64,000 nucleotides of DNA from JBNPEO01 sp050490315. Its GTDB lineage: Bacteria > Actinomycetota > Actinomycetes > Actinomycetales > Micrococcaceae. Below are positions 1 to 9,180 of the stretch, piece after piece. How positions within the stretch are numbered: the stretch's first letter is position 1; every line of letters starts with the position of its first letter. The stretch spans positions 93,045-157,044 of the forward strand of contig NZ_JBNPEO010000005.1 in NCBI RefSeq assembly GCF_050490315.1. Direction: 5' to 3'. A model generated the notes under the pieces. That model was not told where the DNA came from and did no database searches. It worked only from the letters and a program-made list of their open reading frames with translations. The position numbers and the translations under genes were made by a program.

Positions 1-993
1 GCCCTTGAAATCTTTGGTTTTCCATGGATCGTAAACTTGGGCGAGTTCGTGACGGTAGCTCTGCGAGCGTCCAATCGGGACTAGCTGGCGAATCATGCCA
101 CTGTGTGCCCTATTCGCCATTTGGACGATGGGTTCCCCCGAAGCATCGATCTTTAATTGCCCAGATTCTTGAAGTGCGTCTAATGCTGCGCTGTTGACCA
201 ACTTGTTGAGGTCGCACAAGCGGACGCGGCCAGCAAGGGCAACCAGTTCAATGATTTTGCGTTCAGCCGGATTCATTGCGGCCAGGTCCGCATTAATGAT
301 TTCCGTTAGTTCCCCGCCGTAGCGTCCGGTTGGATGATCTAGAACCCACCAGCCGTCGTCACAACGTAGCGATCCCTCCTCAAGCGCGCCGGCAACCAGG
401 CCACTCAGAGCCATTGGGCTTCCACCGGCTCGGCGCAGTAAGTAGTTCCCAGCACCGTGAGAGAGCCGCCCCCCAGTCATGCTCAGAATGAGATCGAAAC
501 CCTCATTCTGAGTCAGTGGGCCTACTTGGAAACGAGTGAGCAGACCATCGCGCCATAGCTGGGTCAGAGCTGTTTCTCGACTGAGGTTTCGTTGAGCCAT
601 GATCACTTGGCAATTGCCAGCCAGTACGGCCTGGGCGATGACTGCGCTGCTCTCTTGGTCGACGAGAGATGCGTTATCAATGACGATCAGAGTGCGACGG
701 CCTTGGTGGGCTGTTTCCCGGATCCTGCCCATGATCGTGGCTAAGGCTTCGTGGAACGTTATGGCGCTGCCTTCTCCGTGACCAATGATTGCAGCGACGG
801 TCCCAAATGGTAGGGGAGTCAATGATCGGCTGGGGAAGAGCTGAATGACTTCGTACTCGGCAGCCAGAATAGTCCGTAGCGCGTTGAGTACACGAGTCTT
901 TCCAAAGCCGGTGTCGCCAACCAGTAAAGCGCCGTAGGTTTTGCCCGCGCGCACATGGCTGAGAAGTTCACCTACCAAGGCACTTCTAGTCAC
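1..993 (-). CDS. AAA ATPase, probable LuxR-type (LAL) regulator, N-terminal part, cut by window edge
   Basis: An open frame runs from a GTG at 993 to the left edge (331 codons, no stop). The start is fixed by an in-frame TAG 21 bases upstream and a GGGGG ribosome site. I translated this by eye. It shows a Walker A motif GDTGFGKT (residues 26-33), a Walker B-like TLIVIDN (101-107) and an AQRN sensor-like segment, then a helical region. This is the layout of the AAA_16/NACHT-like ATPase domain that opens large LAL transcription factors, whose LuxR-type DNA-binding domain sits at the far C-terminus and would lie outside the window. Inference: an ATP-dependent signal-responsive regulator. No partner gene is visible, and a stand-alone AAA protein is possible. 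Confidence 0.6.
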   Translation of the reverse strand, partial: MTRSALVGELLSHVRAGKTYGALLVGDTGFGKTRVLNALRTILAAEYEVIQLFPSRSLTPLPFGTVAAIIGHGEGSAITFHEALATIMGRIRETAHQGRRTLIVIDNASLVDQESSAVIAQAVLAGNCQVIMAQRNLSRETALTQLWRDGLLTRFQVGPLTQNEGFDLILSMTGGRLSHGAGNYLLRRAGGSPMALSGLVAGALEEGSLRCDDGWWVLDHPTGRYGGELTEIINADLAAMNPAERKIIELVALAGRVRLCDLNKLVNSAALDALQESGQLKIDASGEPIVQMANRAHSGMIRQLVPIGRSQSYRHELAQVYDPWKTKDFKG

Positions 994-1383
994 CGAGACC
1001 CCCAAGTCTTCTAGCTATCAACCATAGGGAGTCCGCGACGGAAACGTCAGGAAATAGAACTGGCTATGTGATATCTAGAGGCATTTTACGGCACGCAGAT
1101 GGGAGGCAGAGCAAACGGTTGACGGTAGGCCTCGTTTGAGTGTCGGTTGAGGTTTTCCTCTGGCAATTGACCGGGGAAAAGACCATGATGACAATCGGCA
1201 TGTGATGCCCGTTACATGTTGTTAATGAAAGAATGTGATTGAAACTCCCTTGAAATGTTGCGTTTCGAGCATACTTGGTGTTGTATATCACACAGGCGGT
1301 GGCGTCGTTTTGACTCCCCAAATGCGAGGGCGGACCGTTCTTACGCCCCCAAAAGCTCTCATCAGTCATCGGAAGGTAACGAT
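994..1383. other. Intergenic region upstream of ngcE
   Basis: 390 bases separate the divergent ATPase and ngcE. No credible gene is present. It holds the promoter region for ngcE: possible -35 TTGAAA at 1250-1255 and -10-like TACTTG at 1272, with a GGAAGG ribosome site just before the ATG at 1384. I looked for a DasR-type site (two arms around TCTAGA) and found no convincing match. Confidence 0.5.
1278..1293. promoter_or_regulatory. Imperfect palindrome upstream of ngcE, possible operator
   Basis: GTGTTGTATATCACAC has matching GTG/CAC ends around a central TATA, 90 bases before the ngcE start. The position suits a repressor site for an amino-sugar regulator. This rests on symmetry alone, and no regulator gene lies nearby. 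Confidence 0.25.
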
Positions 1384-2793
1384 ATGAAAATCCAGAGTCA
1401 GCCGGTTGCACGGCGTGGATTCCTTCGCGGCGCACTAGCCACCGCAGCTTTGATCCCGGTAGGAGGTGCACTCGCATCTTGCGCTGGTGGAGGAGGCACC
1501 ACCACAAGCGGCCCTACGGGTGCCGTATCCGATACCAACCCCTTTGGTATGGCAGACAAGTCCACCGTTGATGCAGTCATCTTCAAGGGTGGCTACGGTA
1601 TTGACTACGTAGACTTTGCAGGCAAGGGCCTCGAGAAGGCTCAGGCCGGTTCCACGGCAAAGATCTCCCCCTCAACGGACATCTCCCAGGAACTGCAGCC
1701 GCGTTTTGCCGGTGGAAACCCGCCGGACTTGATCGATAACTCCGGTGCAAAGTCCATTGGGTTCAACACGATCCTGCCGCAGCTCGAAGACTTGACCAGC
1801 GTTATTGAGGCCAAGAACCTTGAAGGCACGGTCATCAAGGACACCCTTTACGACGGCGTTTTGGCTCCGGGAACCTTCGACGGCAAGCTCGCTGCCATCA
1901 ACTACGTGTTGACCGTATACGCAGTGTGGTACTCCTCATCCTTGTTTGAAGCTAACGGTTGGACCCCGCCCAAGACGTGGGACGAGGCCTTCGAGCTCGG
2001 CGAAAAGGCTAAGGCCAAGGGCAAGTACTTGTTCGTCTGGGGTAAGGAAGCTGCCACGTACTACCAGGAAATGGCTATTGCCTCCGCTATCAAGGAAGGC
2101 GGCGACGAAGTTCGTCTCGCCTTGGACAACTTGAAGGAAGGCTGCTGGTCCCTCCCGGCAGTTCAGTCCGTATTCACAGCACTGGAAAAGCACGTTAAGG
2201 CCGGTCACTTCAAGCCCGGTGGCTCGGGTACCGCTTTCACCGCAGCCCAGGCACAGTGGAGCAACGCTCAGGAAGCTCTGCTCTACCCGTCCGGTTCGTG
2301 GATTGAAAACGAGATGAAGGACCAGACCAAGGCTGGCTTCAAGATGATGGGTATGCCGGCACCTTCGGTCTCCGCTAACGGCAAGCTTTCTCAGGCTGGT
2401 TTGCACTCGACCGCTGGTGAGCCATTCGTGGTTCCGTCCCAGGGTAAGAACGTTGCCGGTGGTAAGGAACTGCTGCGTGTGATGCTCTCCAAGGATGCAG
2501 CCACCAACTTCGCCAAGACCAAACTGGCCCCAACCATTGTCAAGGACACCGTTCCGGCTGATGGCTTCGGTTCCACTGCCCTGGTCTCCCAGACCACGCT
2601 TCTTGACGAAGCGGGCAAGGACATCTTTACGTGGGGCTTTGTTGACCTTTACGGCACCAACAAGGACCAACTGGTTGTCTGGAACACGTTCCTCGACGGT
2701 AAGTCTGACGTTGCTACCTTGACCAAGGCTCTGCAGTCCATCACGGACAAGGTTCGTAACGACAGCTCGGTGACAAAGATTGAAGTGAAGTGA
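1384..2793 (+). CDS. ngcE: N-acetylglucosamine/chitobiose ABC transporter, substrate-binding lipoprotein
   Basis: 469 residues. It captures N-acetylglucosamine or N,N'-diacetylchitobiose outside the membrane and hands it to the permeases encoded next. The ATG at 1384 is chosen because GGAAGG precedes it and a Tat lipoprotein signal follows: twin Arg 10-11 in RRGFLRG and lipobox LASC with Cys33. The reading frame stays open upstream, but that stretch is unlike signal peptide. Stretches such as FKGGYG, LQPRF.GGNPPD.IDNSGA, GWTPPKTWDE and AGEPFVVPS.GKNVAGG match what I know of the NgcE family (solute-binding family 1). It overlaps ngcF by four bases (GTGA). No MsiK-type ATPase gene is in the window, so the ATPase is presumably shared and encoded elsewhere. 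Confidence 0.9.
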   Translation: MKIQSQPVARRGFLRGALATAALIPVGGALASCAGGGGTTTSGPTGAVSDTNPFGMADKSTVDAVIFKGGYGIDYVDFAGKGLEKAQAGSTAKISPSTDISQELQPRFAGGNPPDLIDNSGAKSIGFNTILPQLEDLTSVIEAKNLEGTVIKDTLYDGVLAPGTFDGKLAAINYVLTVYAVWYSSSLFEANGWTPPKTWDEAFELGEKAKAKGKYLFVWGKEAATYYQEMAIASAIKEGGDEVRLALDNLKEGCWSLPAVQSVFTALEKHVKAGHFKPGGSGTAFTAAQAQWSNAQEALLYPSGSWIENEMKDQTKAGFKMMGMPAPSVSANGKLSQAGLHSTAGEPFVVPSQGKNVAGGKELLRVMLSKDAATNFAKTKLAPTIVKDTVPADGFGSTALVSQTTLLDEAGKDIFTWGFVDLYGTNKDQLVVWNTFLDGKSDVATLTKALQSITDKVRNDSSVTKIEVK

Positions 2794-3791
2794 CACTACC
2801 CGCATTAAAGACGCAGTTGGACGGTGGCAGCACGCCTGCCGCCGTCCGGCCGCGCCGGAAGAAACTCACTTGGGACCGCGTGAGCTTTATGGCCGTCTTC
2901 CTTGGCGTGCCGCTAGTGATTTACCTGGTCTTTGTGATCTCTCCGTTCGTTCAGGCTTTCTACTATTCGTTGACAGACTGGTCCGGCTTCTCGCCCAAAA
3001 GCAACTTTGTAGGGCTTGAGAACTATCGCCGAATATTCAGCGACGACATCTTTATGAAGGCGCTGGGCAACAACCTTCTCCTGCTTTTGGTTTTGCCAAT
3101 CGTCACGATCGTTTTGAGCCTCGTTTTCGCCACCCTTGTAACAGTGGGCGGCAGCAGCAAAGGGCAAGTCAAAGGCCTCAAAGGATCTAGCTTTTACCGT
3201 GTGGTCTCGTTCTTCCCCTACACAATCCCGGCAATCGCCATCGGTATTATGTGGGGCCAGATCTATGATCCCTCAGGCGGTCTCCTTAACGGCATCTTGA
3301 CCTCCCTGGGCATGGGTGGATTCAAGGACTTTGCCTGGTTGGGTAACCCTGAAACCGCCATGGGTGCCTCCATGTTTGTGATTGTATGGGGATTTGTTGG
3401 CTTCTACATGGTGTTGTTTATTGCTGGTATCAAGGGCATCCCCGCTGAGCTATTTGAAGCGGCCCGCATTGATGGTGCAGGGCGGTTCCGCACCGCGGTT
3501 TCCATCACCATCCCGATGATCCGAGACAACATCCAGACGGCCTACATATACATGGGCATCTTGGCCTTGGATGCGTTCGTTTACATGGCAGCGTTGTTCC
3601 CCAATGCTGGCGGTCCGGATAACACCACCTTGGTGATGGCACAGCAATTGTTCTTCACGGCCTTTAACAAGGGCCAGTTCGGTCTTGCCACTGCCATGGG
3701 TGTAGTTCTCGCAATTGCCACCCTGATCTTCTCCGCGATCGTGTTCCTTGTGAACCGGTTGACGGGCGGTACTGAGGACGTGTCTTCATGA
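2790..3791 (+). CDS. ngcF: N-acetylglucosamine/chitobiose ABC transporter permease
   Basis: 333 residues with six predicted membrane spans after a basic cytoplasmic leader (PRRKKLTWDR). This is one of two inner-membrane permease subunits (MalF type). The EAA loop that docks the ATPase is visible at about residues 222-244 (FEAARIDGAG followed by IPMI). The GTG start overlaps the TGA of ngcE and the stop overlaps the ATG of ngcG, so the three genes are translationally coupled. Substrate assignment follows from ngcE. On its own this would be called a sugar ABC permease. Confidence 0.88.
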   Translation: MTLPALKTQLDGGSTPAAVRPRRKKLTWDRVSFMAVFLGVPLVIYLVFVISPFVQAFYYSLTDWSGFSPKSNFVGLENYRRIFSDDIFMKALGNNLLLLLVLPIVTIVLSLVFATLVTVGGSSKGQVKGLKGSSFYRVVSFFPYTIPAIAIGIMWGQIYDPSGGLLNGILTSLGMGGFKDFAWLGNPETAMGASMFVIVWGFVGFYMVLFIAGIKGIPAELFEAARIDGAGRFRTAVSITIPMIRDNIQTAYIYMGILALDAFVYMAALFPNAGGPDNTTLVMAQQLFFTAFNKGQFGLATAMGVVLAIATLIFSAIVFLVNRLTGGTEDVSS

Positions 3792-4684
3792 CAATGACTA
3801 AAACTTCTGGACGCCGTAGCGCTCCGGCAAACTTTGAACACCGCAAGGTTGAATCCACCCCGGGGGACAAAGCTGTTGCTTCTGTTTCCCACATAGTGTT
3901 GGTCATTTGGTCAGCGATCGTGATTCTGCCGCTCTTGTGGACCATCATGTCCTCGTTCAAGAGCTCCTCGGAGATCTTTGCCTCACCGTTCTCACTTCCA
4001 ACAGTGTGGCGGTTCGATAACTACGCGAAGGCGTGGACTGAGGCCGGAATTGGCAGCTACTTCCTGAACTCAGTGATCGTGGTTGGTTCGGCATTGGTTT
4101 TGGTGATGCTGCTCGGCGCCATGTGTGCCTACGTTTTGGCTCGCTTTGTGTTCCCGGGTAGCCGCGCCATCTACTACTTGATGCTTGCTGGCCTGACCTT
4201 CCCGCCGTTCCTAGCCATGGTGCCGTTGTTCGGTATTTTGCGCAGCATGGGATTGTTGAACAATTTGTTCGGTTTGATCCTCACCTATGTGGGCTTCGCT
4301 TTGCCGTTCACCGTGTTTTTCTTGTTCTCCTTCTTCAAGTCCTTGCCGCACGAGATCACCGAAGCAGCATCTTTGGATGGTGCAGGTGACTGGCGGACGT
4401 TCTTCCAAATCATGTTGCCCATGGCTAAGCCTGGCTTGGCGTCTGTGGCGATCTTCAATTTCTTGGGTTTGTGGAACCAGTTCCTCATTCCGGTTGCTTT
4501 GAACGCCGGTGGCCCCAAGGTGCTTTCGCAAGGCCTCGCGTCCTTCGCAAGCCAGATGGGTTACGCGGTGGACTTTGGTGCGTTGTTCGCGGCAGTGACA
4601 GTAACTGTCCTCCCGGTACTGGTTGTTTACGTGATCTTCCAGCGCCAATTGCAGGGTTCCGTATCGCAAGGAACATTGAAGTAG
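3788..4684 (+). CDS. ngcG: N-acetylglucosamine/chitobiose ABC transporter permease
   Basis: 298 residues, MalG-type second permease with six membrane spans. The EAA loop is at about residues 191-215 (TEAASLDGAG then MLPMAKPG). The ATG overlaps the ngcF stop (ATGA). It is the last gene of the importer operon: a strong hairpin starts 12 bases after the stop. The absence of an ATPase gene agrees with actinobacterial CUT1 systems that use the shared ATPase MsiK. Confidence 0.88.
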   Translation: MTMTKTSGRRSAPANFEHRKVESTPGDKAVASVSHIVLVIWSAIVILPLLWTIMSSFKSSSEIFASPFSLPTVWRFDNYAKAWTEAGIGSYFLNSVIVVGSALVLVMLLGAMCAYVLARFVFPGSRAIYYLMLAGLTFPPFLAMVPLFGILRSMGLLNNLFGLILTYVGFALPFTVFFLFSFFKSLPHEITEAASLDGAGDWRTFFQIMLPMAKPGLASVAIFNFLGLWNQFLIPVALNAGGPKVLSQGLASFASQMGYAVDFGALFAAVTVTVLPVLVVYVIFQRQLQGSVSQGTLK

Positions 4685-4695
4685 TACTAGCCTTT

Positions 4696-4750
4696 ACAAG
4701 GTACGACGGCGGGGCCCCACTGAGTGGGGGACCCCGCCGTCGTACCTTGT
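4696..4750 (+). terminator. Strong hairpin after ngcG, palindrome family A copy 1
   Basis: Arms of about 25 bases (ACAAGGTACGACGGCGGGG and its complement) pair around a short TGAGT loop, followed by TTTTC. It works as a terminator for ngcEFG. The core ACGACGGCGGGG is shared with the hairpin at 5770-5811, so this is also a repeated element. Confidence 0.85.
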
Positions 4751-4767
4751 TTTCGAGTGGGCAGCCA

Positions 4768-4773
4768 TAGAAT
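4768..4773 (+). promoter_or_regulatory. -10 box of leaderless DUF1206 gene
   Basis: TAGAAT lies exactly six bases before the ATG at 4780, which places the transcription start on the start codon. No ribosome site is present. Confidence 0.55.
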
Positions 4774-4779
4774 TTGTGC

Positions 4780-5610
4780 ATGGGTAATGCAGTATCGCGC
4801 GCTGCGAGTTCCGCAGACGACGCAGTCGATGACATCAAAGACAGCAAGGTTGTCAGAGTCCTTGCCCGTTCAGGCTATGCCGCCATTGGACTGGTTCACG
4901 TGCTGATTGGTGTCACTGCTTTGCGCTTGGCTTTGGGGGAAAAGGGCGACGCCGATCAGAGCGGTGCGGTAAGTCAGTTGGCTTCAAACCCGTTCTCGCT
5001 GGCGTTGCTGTGGGCCGGGTTTATTGTGTGCGCTGTGTTGGCACTGTACTTGGCAAGCGAGGCGTTGATGGGTTGGCGTTTTGGAGCGTCAAAGCACCAA
5101 GTCAAGAACAGACTCAAGGCTGGCGGGCAGGCGGTTGTTTTGGCTGCCGCAGCAATAGCTTTTGGCGGCTTCGCGCTGGGGCAAAGCAGCGATAGCGGTC
5201 AGAGCTCCAAAAAACTCAGTGCCGATCTGATGAGTAGCACACCCGGCACGGTTCTTCTGGCGGCGATTGGGGCCGGCCTCATGGTGGCAGGGGTAGTTTT
5301 TGTGGTGATTGGCGTCCGGAGAGGTTTCGAAAAGCATCTGCGTGGGCAACCGAGCGGCACAACTGGCACAGCATTTATCTGGCTCGGCGTGGCTGGCTAC
5401 TGCGCCAAGGGGGTGGCGCTCGCCGCAGTTGGGCTGCTGATTGTGGTGGCCACGGTCAAACACGATCCGTCCAAGTCGGGTGGCCTGGATGAGGCGCTCA
5501 AAGCATTTTTGGCGCAGAGTTTTGGGGTGTGGATTGTTGCCCTTATCGGCATCGGGTTGATTGCCTACGGGCTTTTCTCCGTGCTGCGCTCCCGTTACCA
5601 GCGGCTCTAA
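4780..5610 (+). CDS. DUF1206 multi-pass membrane protein
   Basis: 276 residues with six hydrophobic segments in three similar pairs, each opening with an aromatic-glycine motif (RSGYAAIGLVHVLIG, KAGGQAVVLA, VAGYCAKGVALAAVG). This is the DUF1206 pattern of three two-helix repeats. Function is unknown; the family is common in actinobacteria as single genes. The ATG at 4780 is chosen over a TTG six bases upstream because TAGAAT six bases before it suggests a leaderless transcript. It stands alone between two near-identical palindromic terminators. Confidence 0.8.
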   Translation: MGNAVSRAASSADDAVDDIKDSKVVRVLARSGYAAIGLVHVLIGVTALRLALGEKGDADQSGAVSQLASNPFSLALLWAGFIVCAVLALYLASEALMGWRFGASKHQVKNRLKAGGQAVVLAAAAIAFGGFALGQSSDSGQSSKKLSADLMSSTPGTVLLAAIGAGLMVAGVVFVVIGVRRGFEKHLRGQPSGTTGTAFIWLGVAGYCAKGVALAAVGLLIVVATVKHDPSKSGGLDEALKAFLAQSFGVWIVALIGIGLIAYGLFSVLRSRYQRL

Positions 5611-5769
5611 ACCAGAGCTTAAAGCAAACTCGTGCACGGGAGCTCAACTTTCGCAACCGCCCAAAACAGCATTCCCCGGAAATTAGCGGATCTTCGCCGG
5701 ACCGGCTGAGCCTTGGCTTGGAAAACTGAGCTGTCGTGCACGCCTTCGGGCGTCACGGCCCATAAAAGT

Positions 5770-5811
5770 ACGACGGCGGGGTCCCCACTCAAGTGGGGAC
5801 CCCGCCGTCGT
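5770..5811. terminator. Bidirectional hairpin, palindrome family A copy 2
   Basis: Perfect 20-base arms (5770-5789 and 5792-5811) with core ACGACGGCGGGGTCCCCACT. It lies between the convergent DUF1206 gene and purL, 26 bases from the purL stop, and can terminate both. The core is the same as in the hairpin at 4696-4750. Confidence 0.85.
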
Positions 5812-5837
5812 TATGTGGCTCAGTTATTTAGCTGAAA

Positions 5838-8159
5838 CTACCCGAAGTACTTCGGCAGTGTGCCTTCGTGGGCTTCGCGCAGTGCGTCGAGGGGGAGTGT
5901 GTCCACGCCGCCGATCTCGAGTGCTTTGCCTTCGGCGTCCACCACACCAATGCGGGTGTGGGCGAAGCCGCGGGCCGTGCACATGTCCTTGAAACGGATT
6001 TCTTCAGAGCGCGGTACAGACACGATTGCGCGGGCCTGAGACTCGGAGAACAGTGCAGTGAACAGGTCAACGCCGTCGCGCTCCATCACCTCGTCCAAGG
6101 AGATCCGGGCGCCTACGCCGTAGCGCAGCGAGGACTCCACCAGAGCAGCCGCGAGGCCGCCCTCAGAGAGGTCGTGTGCGGCGTCGATCATGCCGTCGCG
6201 GGAAGCGTTGATCAGTAGTTCACCCAGCAGGCGCTCGGCAGCCAAATCAACCTTGGGAGGTTGGCCGCCCAAGTGTCCGCGCAAGTTGGACCATTCGGAA
6301 CCGTCTAGCTCGGCGCCCGTGGTGCCCAAAAGGTAAATGGCCTGGCCATCTTCCTTCCAGCCGGAGGGCGTCCGGCGGGCGACGTCGTCGAGCTTACCCA
6401 AAACCGCAACCACTGGCGATGGGTGAATCGGCGTAGTGCCGGTCTGGTTGTAGAGCGAAACGTTACCGCCGGTCACCGGGATACCCAGTTCCATGCAGGC
6501 GTCGGACAGGCCACGGATCGCCTCGGCGAGCTGCCACATCACGTCCGGGTCCTCAGGGGAGCCGAAGTTCAAGCAGTCGCTCACGGCCATGGGGATAGCA
6601 CCAGCGGTGGCCACGTTGCGGTACGCCTCGGCCAAGGCCAGCTGCGCACCCTGGTAAGGGTCCAGGTAGGTGTAGCGGCCGTTGGCGTCGGTTGCGAGGG
6701 CAACACCCAAACCGGTTTCTTCATCCACACGAACCACACCAGCATCATCCGGGAACGCCATGGCAGTGTTGCCACCCACGTAACGGTCGTACTGGTTGGT
6801 GATCCAGGCCTTGGAGCACATGTTCGGCGAGGCAACCAGCTCGGTCACAGCAGCCGCGAGCTCTGACGGTGCTGCCGGGCGGCCGGCATCCTGAACGGAA
6901 CCGGTGAACGTGTCAGCCTGCAGCGAGTCCTGCCACGAGGGGCGGGCGAACGGGCGATCGTAAACGGGGCCGTCGTGGGCAACGGTGCGCGGGTCAACAT
7001 CAACAATGACCTCGCCTTCCCACGTGATGATGAGCCGGCCAGTGTCAGTAACTTCACCCAACCACGAGTACTCAACAGCCCACTTGTCCATCACAGCTTC
7101 GAACGCTGCAACGTTCTCCGGCGTGACAACAGCCATCATGCGCTCCTGCGACTCTGACATCAAGATCTCGCCCGGGGTCAGGGTGGGGTCACGCAACAGT
7201 ACGGAGGTCAGCTCAACTTCCATACCGCCGTCGCCGTTGGAAGCTAGTTCCGAGGTGGCACAAGAAATACCTGCGGCGCCCAGGTCCTGAATACCCTCAA
7301 CCAGGGATCCCTTGAACAGTTCTAGGCAGCATTCGATCAGGACCTTCTCAGCGAAGGGGTCACCCACCTGAACGGCGGGGCGCTTGGAGGGCTTGGTGGA
7401 GTCGAAGGACTCAGAGGCCAGCACGGATGCGCCGCCAATGCCGTCGCCGCCGGTGCGTGCACCGAACAGGACCACCTTATTGCCCTTGCCCGAGGCGTTA
7501 GCCAGGCGAATGTCCTCGTGACGCATCACGCCAACAGCCAGTGCGTTGACCAGTGGGTTTCCCTGGTAGACGGAGTCAAACACCATTTCGCCACCGATGT
7601 TCGGCAGGCCCAAGGAGTTTCCATAGCCACCGATGCCGGCAACAGCACCGTGCATCACGCGGGCAGTGTCCGGGTGATCAATCGCGCCGAAACGCAGTGG
7701 ATCCATGACGGCTACCGGGCGGGCACCCATGGAAATAATGTCGCGGACAATACCGCCAATGCCCGTGGCAGCACCCTGGTACGGTTCCACGAACGACGGC
7801 GAGTTGTGGCTTTCAATCTTGAAGGTCACGGCCCAGCCGTCCCCAAGGTTGGTCACACCGGCGTTTTCACCGATGCCCACGAGCATGTCCTTTTTCATTT
7901 CCTCCGTGACCTTGTCGCCGAATTGGCGCAAGTGGTTTTTGGAGGACTTGTAGGAGCAGTGCTCGCTCCACATCACGGAGTACATGGCCAGTTCCGCGCC
8001 GGTGGGGCGGCGGCCAAGGACCTTAACGATCTCGTCGAATTCGTTTTGCTTCAGGCCGAGTTCGGCCCAGGGCAGTTCCGTGTTTGGGGTTTCCGCGGCG
8101 TTCTCAACGGTGTCGATATTGAACTTTTTCTGGCCAGCAGTAGTGGTCTCGGTGCTCAC
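5838..8159 (-). CDS. purL: Phosphoribosylformylglycinamidine synthase, large subunit
   Basis: 773 residues, small-type PurL that needs separate PurQ and PurS, both encoded directly upstream. It converts FGAR, ATP and PurQ-derived ammonia to FGAM in purine synthesis. Visible signatures include MWSEHCSYKSSK near residue 64, GIGGIVRDI, GARTGGDGIGGAS, ISCATSELASNGDGGMEV and the C-terminal SEGGLAAAL and SESQARAIV. GTG start at 8159 overlaps the purQ stop (GTGA), so synthesis is coupled. Full length, nothing unusual. Confidence 0.96.
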   Translation of the reverse strand: MSTETTTAGQKKFNIDTVENAAETPNTELPWAELGLKQNEFDEIVKVLGRRPTGAELAMYSVMWSEHCSYKSSKNHLRQFGDKVTEEMKKDMLVGIGENAGVTNLGDGWAVTFKIESHNSPSFVEPYQGAATGIGGIVRDIISMGARPVAVMDPLRFGAIDHPDTARVMHGAVAGIGGYGNSLGLPNIGGEMVFDSVYQGNPLVNALAVGVMRHEDIRLANASGKGNKVVLFGARTGGDGIGGASVLASESFDSTKPSKRPAVQVGDPFAEKVLIECCLELFKGSLVEGIQDLGAAGISCATSELASNGDGGMEVELTSVLLRDPTLTPGEILMSESQERMMAVVTPENVAAFEAVMDKWAVEYSWLGEVTDTGRLIITWEGEVIVDVDPRTVAHDGPVYDRPFARPSWQDSLQADTFTGSVQDAGRPAAPSELAAAVTELVASPNMCSKAWITNQYDRYVGGNTAMAFPDDAGVVRVDEETGLGVALATDANGRYTYLDPYQGAQLALAEAYRNVATAGAIPMAVSDCLNFGSPEDPDVMWQLAEAIRGLSDACMELGIPVTGGNVSLYNQTGTTPIHPSPVVAVLGKLDDVARRTPSGWKEDGQAIYLLGTTGAELDGSEWSNLRGHLGGQPPKVDLAAERLLGELLINASRDGMIDAAHDLSEGGLAAALVESSLRYGVGARISLDEVMERDGVDLFTALFSESQARAIVSVPRSEEIRFKDMCTARGFAHTRIGVVDAEGKALEIGGVDTLPLDALREAHEGTLPKYFG

Positions 8160-8926
8160 TTGGTTCCTCCCACGAGCTGGTTCAGTACGGACGTGAAGAA
8201 GCCCAAGCCATCAGTCCCGGCATTGGAATCGTCAGCCGATTCCGGGCCAAAGCCTGGCTCCACGGCGTGCTCGGGGTGCGGCATGAGGCCCACCACGTTG
8301 CCCGCGGCGTTGGTGATCCCGGCAATGTCCCGACGGGAACCGTTCGGGTTGAAATCGACGTAGCGGAATGCGACGCGGCCTTCGGCTTCCAATGCGTCCA
8401 AGGTCTTCTCGTCCGCAATGTACTGGCCGTCTTGGTTCTTCAATGGGACAGTAATTTCTTGGCCGGTCTCATAGTCAGAGGTCCACGCGGTGGTGTTGTT
8501 CTCCACTCGGAGGATCTGGTTGCGGCAGATGAACTTCAAGTGATCATTTTTGATCATCGATCCCGGGAGTAGGTGGGATTCGGTGAGGATCTGGAAGCCG
8601 TTGCAAATACCCAACACGGGCAGTTTGGCGTCCGAGTTGGCGGCGTCCACGATCTTGCCCATCAACGGGGCAAAGCGGGAGATGGCACCGGCGCGGAGGT
8701 AGTCTCCGTAGGAGAAACCACCGGGGATTACGACGGCGTCCACGTCACCAAGGGTGGTGTCGGCGTGCCAGAGTGGCACAGCAGTGGCGCCGGCCAAGCG
8801 GACAGCACGGGCGGCGTCGCGGTCATCAAGTGTTCCAGGAAAGGTTACGACGCCGATTCGGGCGCCGGCGAGGCGCGAGTCAGCGGCGACGGCGATTGCC
8901 TCGCCGATCAAGGGAAGGGTAGTCAT
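8156..8926 (-). CDS. purQ: Phosphoribosylformylglycinamidine synthase, glutaminase subunit
   Basis: 256 residues, class I glutamine amidotransferase that feeds ammonia to PurL. The catalytic triad is in place: Cys108 in GICNGFQ and His217/Glu219 in MPHPEH. The core normally starts near GVVTFPGTLDDRDAAR, so there is an N-terminal extension of about 22 residues. To my knowledge this is usual in Micrococcaceae. It follows purS by two bases. Confidence 0.95.
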   Translation of the reverse strand: MTTLPLIGEAIAVAADSRLAGARIGVVTFPGTLDDRDAARAVRLAGATAVPLWHADTTLGDVDAVVIPGGFSYGDYLRAGAISRFAPLMGKIVDAANSDAKLPVLGICNGFQILTESHLLPGSMIKNDHLKFICRNQILRVENNTTAWTSDYETGQEITVPLKNQDGQYIADEKTLDALEAEGRVAFRYVDFNPNGSRRDIAGITNAAGNVVGLMPHPEHAVEPGFGPESADDSNAGTDGLGFFTSVLNQLVGGTK

Positions 8927-8928
8927 GC

Positions 8929-9180
8929 TTAGGCCTCGACTACCTCGACGTTAACAACGTCCTCGATCACCGGGTTGGACAAGAGAGTCTCTGCGGCTTC
9001 GCGGGCCTGGGCCAAGATTTCCTCGGTGACCTCACCATCCACGGTCAGTTCGAAGCGCTTTCCCTGGCGCACGGCGCTGAAGGAAGTGAATCCGAGCCGG
9101 GGGAGTGCTCCCACGATCGCCTTACCCTGCGGGTCAAGAATTTCGGGCTTAAGCATGACATCAACAACGATCCGGGGCAT
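8929..9180 (-). CDS. purS: Phosphoribosylformylglycinamidine synthase, PurS subunit
   Basis: 83 residues, the small scaffold subunit that joins PurL and PurQ. It starts MPRIVVDVMLKPEILDPQG, the usual PurS opening, and shows the LPRLGF and VRQGKRFEL segments. An upstream in-frame start at 9279 is rejected because AGGAGT precedes the ATG at 9180 and the family starts here. First gene of purSQL. Confidence 0.95.
   Translation of the reverse strand: MPRIVVDVMLKPEILDPQGKAIVGALPRLGFTSFSAVRQGKRFELTVDGEVTEEILAQAREAAETLLSNPVIEDVVNVEVVEA

Noticed and set aside
994..1383. DasR-type site before ngcE
   Set aside because: Searched by eye for the two-armed TCTAGA-centred motif; no convincing copy.
1936..2805. 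289-codon minus-strand frame opposite ngcE
   Set aside because: Shadow of a clear family protein on the plus strand; no recognisable domain.
7518..8363. 281-codon plus-strand frame opposite purL/purQ
   Set aside because: Antisense to two certain genes and spans their junction; GC-rich third positions explain it.
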